From positions 1 to 13,440 of the forward strand of contig JAJXXM010000166.1 in assembly GCA_021781095.1 (NCBI GenBank): a stretch of DNA of 13,440 nucleotides, in the 5' to 3' direction. The DNA is from a bacterium. GTDB taxonomy: Bacteria; Eremiobacterota; Eremiobacteria; Baltobacterales; Baltobacteraceae. This document shows, piece by piece, positions 7,606 through 12,918 of the stretch (within the stretch, counting starts at the first letter, position 1; every line of letters starts with the position of its first letter). The notes beneath the pieces were generated by a model that saw only the letters and a program-made list of their open reading frames with translations, did not search any database and was not told where the DNA came from. The position numbers were made by a program, and so were the translations under genes.

Positions 7606-7617
7606 GAGGTAGTGACT

Positions 7618-8172
7618 ATGCGTTCAACATTTTCTCGTTCACTCGCGCTCGGCGCGCTGCTGCTCGGTCTCCTGACTCCGGCCGCCCAGGCGGCGTTGCC
7701 GGTCGGTGCGAAGGCACCGATGTTCACGTTGCAGGCGACCAAAGGCGGAAAGGTTTTCCCATTTTCGCTCGCCGCTGCATTAAAGAAGGGCCCCGTCGTG
7801 CTCTATTTCTATCCGGCGGCGTTCACGCCGGGATGCACGATCGAGGCGCACGATTTCGCCGCCGCGATCGGTAAATACAAAGCGCTCCACGCGACCGTCA
7901 TCGGCGTCTCGCACGATCCGCTCGCGAAGTTGCAGAAATTTTCGGTCAGCGCATGCCGCAGCAAATTCGCCGTCGCCGCCGACACCAATCAAGCGGTGAT
8001 GAAAGAATACGATGCCATCCTTACGGCGGCCCCGCAGTACGCGAATCGGACCTCGTACGTGATCTCGCCGCAGGGGCGCGTGATTTACACCTACACCAAC
8101 TTACAGCCCGACAAGCACGTCGCCAATACGCTCGCCGCGCTCAAACGCTGGGAAGCGACGCACAAGATCTAG
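7618..8172 (+). CDS. Exported peroxiredoxin, BCP/PrxQ type
   Basis: This thiol peroxidase reduces peroxides outside the cytoplasm. Of 184 residues, 1-25 are a signal peptide (LALGALLLGLLTPAAQA, cut before ALPVG). The thioredoxin-fold AhpC/TSA domain follows. The active site is PAAFTPGC with Pro66, Thr70 and peroxidatic Cys73; Arg144 (NRTSYVI) is the likely conserved arginine. The resolving Cys five residues on, found in many BCPs, is replaced by His78. Cys113 (FSVSACRSKF) lies where the alpha-3 type of PrxQ carries its resolving Cys, so an intramolecular disulfide is likely. The ATG at 7618 has a strong Shine-Dalgarno, GGAGGT (7605-7610), 7 bases upstream. The in-frame GTG at 7612 is too close to it. 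The gene follows the acyl-CoA dehydrogenase by 80 bases and converges on rmuC, with 5 bases between stop codons. Confidence 0.92.
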   Translation: MRSTFSRSLALGALLLGLLTPAAQAALPVGAKAPMFTLQATKGGKVFPFSLAAALKKGPVVLYFYPAAFTPGCTIEAHDFAAAIGKYKALHATVIGVSHDPLAKLQKFSVSACRSKFAVAADTNQAVMKEYDAILTAAPQYANRTSYVISPQGRVIYTYTNLQPDKHVANTLAALKRWEATHKI

Positions 8173-8177
8173 CCCGA

Positions 8178-9452
8178 TTATCCGAGCGAACTATCCTGGA
8201 GCGCGATCCTGTCGCGCTCCATTTCGCGTTCGAGCGCGATCGCCGCTTCCTGCGTGCTTACGGCGGTGATCGTTCCGGCGTTCGCTTCGACGCGACCGAT
8301 ATCGCCTTGCGAGGCGGCTTCGGGGTTGGCCGCTAATTTCGCGAGCTCTCGGCTTCCGGGGAGCAAGCGCGACTCGTACGAACCGATCGCCTTATTGAAC
8401 GCCGCGACCGATGCGTTGAGGTTCTTGCCGAGATCGTTGAGATGTTCGGAGAGGACGCGGACGCGGTCGAAGACGACGCGACCCTGCGCGGCGATCTCGC
8501 GAACGTTCTGTTCCTGTTTGAGGCTCTGCCACACCATGCCGTAGGATCGCAGCAGCGCCATGAACGTGAGCGGGCCGACGACGTAGACCGCCTTCTTCGC
8601 CGCAAACTCGATGATGTCGTCGTCTTGAGAGTAGGCGGCGCTGAGGAAATTTTCGCCCGGAATAAACATCACGACGAAATCGACGCTGCCGGGAATCGTT
8701 TGATATTTCGCGGCCGCGAGGGCGTTGATGCGCGATTTCAGCGCGTCGCCGTAGCGCTTGTAGTGCGCCGCCTTCGCCGCTTCGTCGCCGGCGTCGATCG
8801 CATCGAGATAGGCGTCGAGCGGCACTTTCGCATCGACGCAAATAAATCGATCGTTCGGCAAACGCACGATGAGATCGGGTTGCTGCGCTCTGTCGATCCC
8901 GGCGAAACGCTTCTGTTCTTCGAAATCGCAATGCTCGAGCATCCCGGCCAGTTCGCAGACGCGGCGGAGCTGAAGTTCGCCCCACCGCCCTCGCGTTTGC
9001 GGGTTGCGCAGCGCCGAAGCGAGCTTCGTCGTTCGCTCCGAGAGCGTCGCTGCGGCGAGGCTCAATTCGCCGCCGCTCTTCGTCAGTTGCTCGACCTCCT
9101 TACGAAGTTCGACGTACGCAGTAACGCGCGCTTGTTCGAGTTCGCGAACGAAGGCGTCGACCTGCGTTAATTTCTCGCCGACCGGAGCGACGAGCTCGGA
9201 GAGCTTTGCGGCGATACCGGCCTGCGTCGTCTCCAGCCGCTGCCCGGCGAGCGCGAGAAACTCCGTGCGCGAGGATTCGACGAGCTCGCGTTGCGTTGCG
9301 GCGAGATCGTTCTTCGCGCGCTCGAGCAGCAGCGCGAATTGCGCGACGGTATCGGGCGAATCGCCTGCGCCCCTGCGGGCGAGCGCGAACGTTACCGCCG
9401 CCGTAACGGCGACGGCGAGGACGATGGCGAGAACGACGAGCGAGGCGGCCAT
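8178..9452 (-). CDS. rmuC: DNA recombination protein RmuC
   Basis: RmuC is a membrane-tethered, predicted nuclease-fold protein that limits DNA inversions and rearrangements; its exact reaction is still poorly defined. The 424 residues begin with a transmembrane segment (about 4-25), then a long coiled coil (40-145), then the RmuC domain (about 150-365). Family motifs seen are RGRWGELQL (154-162), PDLIVRLP with Asp193, CVDAKVPLDAY with Asp207 and Lys209 (the PD-(D/E)XK-like core), FIPGENFLSAA with Glu267, and VGPLTFMALLR. A low-complexity tail follows. The ATG at 9450-9452 lies 4 bases after the hydrolase stop, so it belongs to the minus-strand set begun by the LysR gene. The last codons hold a perfect hairpin (8198-8220). 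Confidence 0.93.
   Translation of the reverse strand: MAASLVVLAIVLAVAVTAAVTFALARRGAGDSPDTVAQFALLLERAKNDLAATQRELVESSRTEFLALAGQRLETTQAGIAAKLSELVAPVGEKLTQVDAFVRELEQARVTAYVELRKEVEQLTKSGGELSLAAATLSERTTKLASALRNPQTRGRWGELQLRRVCELAGMLEHCDFEEQKRFAGIDRAQQPDLIVRLPNDRFICVDAKVPLDAYLDAIDAGDEAAKAAHYKRYGDALKSRINALAAAKYQTIPGSVDFVVMFIPGENFLSAAYSQDDDIIEFAAKKAVYVVGPLTFMALLRSYGMVWQSLKQEQNVREIAAQGRVVFDRVRVLSEHLNDLGKNLNASVAAFNKAIGSYESRLLPGSRELAKLAANPEAASQGDIGRVEANAGTITAVSTQEAAIALEREMERDRIALQDSSLG
8198..8220. terminator. Perfect hairpin near the convergent gene ends
   Basis: GGAGCGCGA (8198-8206) pairs perfectly with TCGCGCTCC (8212-8220) around a 5-base loop. It lies 25 bases after the peroxiredoxin stop and inside the last codons of rmuC. 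On the plus strand only ATTTC follows, not a full U-run, so intrinsic termination of the plus-strand transcript would be modest. In the minus direction it is coding and is followed by no U-run. Confidence 0.4.
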
Positions 9453-9456
9453 GGCG

Positions 9457-10287
9457 TCAGCGTTTCGGAATCAGGTGGTTTTTGAAGAACTCGAGCGTGC
9501 GTTTCCATGCGTCGCTCGCGGCCGCGGGTGCGTACGCCGTTCTCCGATCGTCGAAAAAATCGTGTCCGGCGGTTTGATAGACGCGAATATCGTTGGGCAC
9601 GGTAAGGAGCGTGCGAAAGAAACGAACGTTGTCGGCCGGGATGATGGAATCGTGTTCGCCGTAGCTGCCGCAGACCGGGATGTGAATTTGGTCGGGAGTG
9701 ATGTTTTCGACCGACCCGTAAAAGGGCGCGACGCACGTAAAGATGTCGTTGTTATCGGCGGCTTGCAGGAGCGCGTACCGCCCGCCGATCGAAAGCCCGG
9801 TGATGCCGATGAGACCTTGCGGAGATCGTGCTTGCAGCCAGAGCGCCGTCGCGCGAATGTCGCCGTCGGCCTGCCGCCGTTCGATGCGTTTCGCGAAGGG
9901 ATCGAAGACCGCACGTTCGCAGCTATCGTCCCCGGCCGGTGCGTCGAAGCGCGCGTAGAGATCGGGCGCGGCGGCGGAGAAGCCGGCTTTCGCAAAGCGG
10001 CGGACGATATCGCGGATCGTTGCGTCGACGCCCCACAGGTGCGGCACGATAACGATACCGGGTGTGTTCGCGCGAATCGCGCGAGGGCCCGCGGTATAGA
10101 CCCGCATCGTGGTATCGAGCCGACGGAGTTCGACGACCTCGACGACGATCGCGGGATCGTTCTCGGCAACGTATGGAAGGTGCGGCGGGGCGAGGTGCAG
10201 ATCGCTGTCGTTCGCACTCGCCATACGACGGGGTGCGACGGCGTCGATTGCTTTGGCAAGCGCGGCTAAATCATCATCCTTCTTCAA
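9457..10287 (-). CDS. Dienelactone-hydrolase-family alpha/beta hydrolase with serine nucleophile
   Basis: This 276-residue cytosolic alpha/beta hydrolase belongs to the dienelactone hydrolase (DLH) family, which opens lactones or cleaves ester bonds. After a variable N-terminus the core runs from about residue 50 to the end: PGIVIVPHLWGVDATIRD, FSAAAPDLYAR, GLSIGGRYALL, YGEHDSIIP and AGHDFFDD. The triad is Ser166 (nucleophile elbow GLSIGG), Asp213 and His242. Classical DLH enzymes use Cys (GxCxGG), so this protein is closer to serine-type members and its substrate cannot be assumed to be dienelactone. It has no signal peptide. The TTG start at 10285-10287 overlaps the LysR stop (TTGA at 10284-10287), matching the coupling style here. 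An internal ATG at codon 22 is a weaker alternative. Only 4 bases separate it from rmuC. Confidence 0.88.
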   Translation of the reverse strand: MKKDDDLAALAKAIDAVAPRRMASANDSDLHLAPPHLPYVAENDPAIVVEVVELRRLDTTMRVYTAGPRAIRANTPGIVIVPHLWGVDATIRDIVRRFAKAGFSAAAPDLYARFDAPAGDDSCERAVFDPFAKRIERRQADGDIRATALWLQARSPQGLIGITGLSIGGRYALLQAADNNDIFTCVAPFYGSVENITPDQIHIPVCGSYGEHDSIIPADNVRFFRTLLTVPNDIRVYQTAGHDFFDDRRTAYAPAAASDAWKRTLEFFKNHLIPKR

Positions 10288-11237
10288 CGCCCACTCCTTC
10301 GGTGTCGTTGTTTCCGCGCCGTGCTTCGCGCACCTTTGCTGCGATCGCTCGCGCGATCTCCGAGCAGCGAGACGATGAATGCGTTTGCGAGCGGGGCGAG
10401 CGGGCGCTCGCGGCGGGAGAGCACGAAAAGGTCGCGTTCGAGGATGAGATCGTCGATAGCGACGGCGGCGACGCGATGTAAAGAGATCGCTCGTTCGACG
10501 ACGAGCTCGGAGAGAACGGCGACGCCGAGCCCCGCTTCAACCGCTCGAACGATGCCTTCGCCGCTGGGAAGTTCGAGCGCGATCGGCGGTTCCACCCCGG
10601 CGGCGCGGAGCGCATCGTAGCCGTGGTCGCGGGTCCCCGAGCCCGGTTCCCGGCTCACGAAGCGTTCGCGCGCGAGCTCCGCGGCGTGGATCGCCTGCCG
10701 TGCAGCAAAGGGGTGCTCCGGAGGCACGATGAGGCGCATGCGGTCGTGCGCGAAGGGACGCATTTTGAGCCGCGGGTCTTCGATCGTTCCCTCGACCAGC
10801 CCGAAGAGCACCTCGCCGCGCAGAACGAGGCTCGCGACTTCGTGGGTGTTGGCGATCCGGACGCGCGGCTGTACGTCGGGGCGGTCGCGCAGAAAGTTCG
10901 CGAGGAGCTTGGGTACGAGGTGGGTGCCGATGGTCCGGGTCGCAGCGAAATCGAGCCTGCCGCTCCGGGCGGAGGCGTACCCCTCGGCTTCGCGGAGCAG
11001 GGCCTCGGTCTCGTCGACGAGGGCGCGCGCCCGTGCGGCAACCATCCGGCCCGCCTCGGTGAGCACCGGGCGTCCGGCCTCGCGCGAAAAGAGGGTGAGG
11101 CCGAGGGCGGAGGCGAGCGTGGCAAGTTGCTGGCTCACCGCCGGCTGGGAGATTCCTAGGGCGCGGGCGGCCTTCGAGAAGGAGCCTCGCTCGGCGACTT
11201 CGCCGAGCGTTTCAAGCTGCGAAAGCGATATTTTCAT
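10284..11237 (-). CDS. LysR-type transcriptional regulator
   Basis: This 317-residue DNA-binding regulator typically controls a divergent gene set and itself. The winged helix-turn-helix is at 1-62 (GSFSKAARALGISQPAVSQQL), followed by the linker helix and a two-lobed periplasmic-binding-type effector domain (about 92-295). Motifs such as GEVLFGLVEG, REPGSGTR and AVEAGLGVAVLSE resemble the CysL/CbbR branch, a family that includes regulators of sulfur and CO2 assimilation; this placement is by eye only. The C-terminal 25 residues are basic and low complexity. The ATG at 11235-11237 has no Shine-Dalgarno, so the message may be leaderless. The gene is divergent from the binding-protein/DsrE/cytochrome set with a 70-base shared control region, the usual layout for a LysR regulator and its target. 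It also heads a coupled set with the hydrolase and rmuC. Confidence 0.93.
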   Translation of the reverse strand: MKISLSQLETLGEVAERGSFSKAARALGISQPAVSQQLATLASALGLTLFSREAGRPVLTEAGRMVAARARALVDETEALLREAEGYASARSGRLDFAATRTIGTHLVPKLLANFLRDRPDVQPRVRIANTHEVASLVLRGEVLFGLVEGTIEDPRLKMRPFAHDRMRLIVPPEHPFAARQAIHAAELARERFVSREPGSGTRDHGYDALRAAGVEPPIALELPSGEGIVRAVEAGLGVAVLSELVVERAISLHRVAAVAIDDLILERDLFVLSRRERPLAPLANAFIVSLLGDRASDRSKGARSTARKQRHRRSGR

Positions 11238-11247
11238 AAGTATAAGT
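11236..11247. repeat. Tandem ATAAGT repeat at the LysR gene start
   Basis: Two head-to-tail copies of ATAAGT overlap the LysR start codon. Two more copies of the ATAAG core, in opposite orientations, form the small dyad at 11277-11287. Repeats placed on both sides of a divergent control region can be subsites for a LysR-type regulator, but chance in this A/T-rich gap cannot be excluded. Confidence 0.35.
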
Positions 11248-11258
11248 AATGGTCATGC

Positions 11259-11277
11259 GTCAAATATGTTATTTGAC
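11259..11277. promoter_or_regulatory. Perfect 19-bp palindrome, candidate operator in the divergent control region
   Basis: GTCAAATA (11259-11266), spacer TGT, and TATTTGAC (11270-11277) form an exact dyad with 8-bp arms. It lies 21 bases from the LysR start and 30 from the binding-protein start. Both arms contain TTGAC when read outward, so the dyad overlaps the plus-strand -35 (11273-11278) and presents a similar hexamer to the minus strand. LysR regulators bind A/T-rich dyads in such positions, although the classical centred T-N11-A pattern is not present here. Binding is inferred. Confidence 0.6.
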
Positions 11278-11301
11278 TTATAATAAGGCGACTCCTATGC
11301 T
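11273..11301 (+). promoter_or_regulatory. Sigma70-type promoter for the binding-protein/DsrE/cytochrome operon
   Basis: TTGACT (11273-11278) and TATGCT (11296-11301) are separated by 17 bases. Transcription would begin 6-7 bases further on, at or next to the ATG at 11308, giving a leaderless message. This fits the absence of any Shine-Dalgarno before that ATG. A perfect TATAAT also occurs at 11279-11284 but has no matching -35. Confidence 0.6.
11277..11287. promoter_or_regulatory. Small CTTAT-A-ATAAG dyad between the palindrome and the start codon
   Basis: An 11-base dyad, CTTAT (11277-11281), A, ATAAG (11283-11287), sits in the promoter spacer directly after the 19-bp palindrome and contains the TATAAT. 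It shares its ATAAG core with the tandem repeat at the other side of the gap. It could be a secondary regulator contact site. Confidence 0.35.
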
Positions 11302-11307
11302 CGCTTC

Positions 11308-12201
11308 ATGAGTCGCCTATTTCGCCTTCGCGCATCGATCGCCGCAGTTCTTGCGGCCGCCCTCTTGGGTGTCACTCCATACAATTTTACCGTTGCGAAC
11401 GTCGACGTCGTTCCCGATCTTCATGGAAACCCGGCGAACGCTCAGTTAGTCGTCTTCGCCGCCGGCAACCAATACATGGCGATGCACGCACTCGTCGCCG
11501 CATTTCAACGCGAGCACCCCGACGTGAAGCGCGTGTTCTACGAAACGCTTCCTCCGGGGATCCTCGCCAAGCAAATCGATGCGGGTGCATTGCAAATCGG
11601 CAACCTCGTCATCGATCCGAAGCCCGACGTTTTTCTTTCCGGGAAGAAACGCATGACGATCGAGCGCACGCGCGGTATCGTCGGCCCGGCGCATACCTAT
11701 GCGACCAATACCTTGGCGATTTTGGTGCGGAAGGGGAACCCGAAGCACGTGTATGGTTTGCGCGATCTCGGCCGCGCCGACGTGCGCGTTGCGATGCCCA
11801 ACCCGGCATGGGAAGGCGTCTCGGGACAGATTCAGGCAGCCTATCGAAAGGCGGGCGGCGACGCGTTAGTCTCGACGATTATGGTGAACAAGCGAAAAGC
11901 CGGCACGACGCTACTGACGAAAATTCACCACCGCCAGAGCCCGCGCTGGATTCTTTCCGGGCGCGCCGATGCCGGTGTCGTATGGATCTCCGAAGCGCTC
12001 TATCAGGCGAAATTGACAGGACGCCTCGCCGTCGTGAAGATTCCCGCCTCGGAGAACGCTACGGCGATTTACCAAGCGGCGGTAATAACGAAGGCGCCGC
12101 ACCCGGCGGCGGCTAAAGCGTTCGTTACGTTTCTGACCGGCGCGCGAGCGCGCGCCATCTACGCTTCCTATGGCTTCACAACTGGAGGGACCCATTCATG
12201 A
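11308..12201 (+). CDS. ModA-like periplasmic substrate-binding protein
   Basis: This 297-residue exported binding protein has the type II periplasmic-binding fold, the class that captures oxyanions such as molybdate, tungstate or sulfate. Residues 1-22 are a hydrophobic signal (IAAVLAAALLGV) with no clear AxA cleavage site or lipobox Cys. The mature part starts near residue 45: LVVFAAGNQYMAMHALVAAFQREHP, then PPGILAKQIDAG and PDVFLSGKKRM (lobe 1), PNPAWEGVSGQIQAAYRKAG, and KIHHRQSPRWI with GRADAGVVWISEA (lobe 2 and hinge return). This is ModA-like in order, but the usual first-strand AASL-type phosphate-loop serines are replaced by AAGNQ, so the ligand may differ. No permease or ATPase accompanies it in the window. 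Its ATG has no Shine-Dalgarno and sits at the predicted transcription start. The stop overlaps the next start (ATGA at 12198-12201). A role with sulfur oxyanions is inferred from its neighbours. Confidence 0.82.
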   Translation: MSRLFRLRASIAAVLAAALLGVTPYNFTVANVDVVPDLHGNPANAQLVVFAAGNQYMAMHALVAAFQREHPDVKRVFYETLPPGILAKQIDAGALQIGNLVIDPKPDVFLSGKKRMTIERTRGIVGPAHTYATNTLAILVRKGNPKHVYGLRDLGRADVRVAMPNPAWEGVSGQIQAAYRKAGGDALVSTIMVNKRKAGTTLLTKIHHRQSPRWILSGRADAGVVWISEALYQAKLTGRLAVVKIPASENATAIYQAAVITKAPHPAAAKAFVTFLTGARARAIYASYGFTTGGTHS

Positions 12202-12908
12202 AACGCACGGCCTTTCTCGCCACCTCGGCATCGCTCGTCGCACTCGCTCCGACGATCGCCGAAGCCGCAACCGCGGTTCCCGGCGGCACCGCATTAGTCG
12301 AACGAAAAGCGAATTTCGACGAGACGCACTTCAATAACGTGCTCGGCCGCCCGGCGGAGATTCGCCAGATGTGGGAGATTCTCAATCCCAATCCCGTCGT
12401 TTGGAACAACATCAAAAACGCACTCAACGGCCTGCATTTCGGCTACGGATACCCGGCCGATAAAGTAGCGATGGCGTTCGCCGCACACGGCCCGGCGTCG
12501 AGCTATAACTTCAGCGATTACGTGTGGGCGAAATATCGCATCGGCGAGTTTTTCAAAATTAAGGGCCCCGACGGTGCATTTGCAACCAAAAATTACCATT
12601 ACCCGTCGCACGTCCCGTTCAATCTCTCGGCGAACCCCGACGACGAAAAGTCGTCATATCAGGATCGTTCGATTCAAACGCTGCAGCGGCGCGGGCTGGT
12701 AATGTTGACCTGCCACACCGCCGTCGAAGAGCAGTCGCGCGCGATCGTGAAACGCGGCTTCGCTCCGGCAGGCATGACGGGCTCGCAAGTCGCCGCCGAC
12801 ATTCTCACCCACCTCATCCCCGGGACGATTGTCGTGCCATCGATGGTGGCGACGGTCGCCGTTTTGCAGAAGCGCTTCGGATACGCCTACACGGCGTTGG
12901 CGTTTTAG
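12198..12908 (+). CDS. Exported DsrE-family-like protein
   Basis: This 236-residue protein has a C-terminal half like the DsrE/DsrF fold, small sulfur-handling proteins that can carry persulfide on a Cys. Residues 1-25 are a signal peptide (MKRTAFLATSASLVALAPT...AEA). KRTAFL resembles a Tat motif with Lys in place of the first Arg. The DsrE-like region shows VVWNNIKNALNGLHFGYGYP, KVAMAFAAHGPASSYN, LVMLTCHTAVEEQSRAIV and LIPGTIVVPSMVATVAVLQKRFGYAYTAL, matching the family pattern of a helix, a strand ending in HGP, a strand ending in Cys, and a closing VVPS...VxxLQxxGYxY. Cys172 is the only cysteine and is the candidate sulfur-carrying residue. The ATG overlaps the binding-protein stop and has a strong GGAGGG (12184-12189) 8 bases upstream. 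The family call is by eye; persulfide chemistry is inference. Confidence 0.68.
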   Translation: MKRTAFLATSASLVALAPTIAEAATAVPGGTALVERKANFDETHFNNVLGRPAEIRQMWEILNPNPVVWNNIKNALNGLHFGYGYPADKVAMAFAAHGPASSYNFSDYVWAKYRIGEFFKIKGPDGAFATKNYHYPSHVPFNLSANPDDEKSSYQDRSIQTLQRRGLVMLTCHTAVEEQSRAIVKRGFAPAGMTGSQVAADILTHLIPGTIVVPSMVATVAVLQKRFGYAYTALAF

Positions 12909-12918
12909 GGCGCGCCCC

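Noticed and set aside
6343..7617. Upstream extension of the peroxiredoxin frame by 425 codons.
   Set aside because: The extension lies in an alternative frame of the acyl-CoA dehydrogenase; the strong Shine-Dalgarno and signal peptide fix the start at 7618.
9004..10269. A 421-codon plus-strand open frame opposite rmuC and the hydrolase.
   Set aside because: It spans two coupled minus-strand genes with intact catalytic motifs and has Arg/Ser-rich composition typical of a shadow frame.
11279..11284. Perfect TATAAT as the main -10 of the binding-protein operon.
   Set aside because: No acceptable -35 lies 16-18 bases upstream, whereas TTGACT-N17-TATGCT gives a full promoter; kept only as an alternative.
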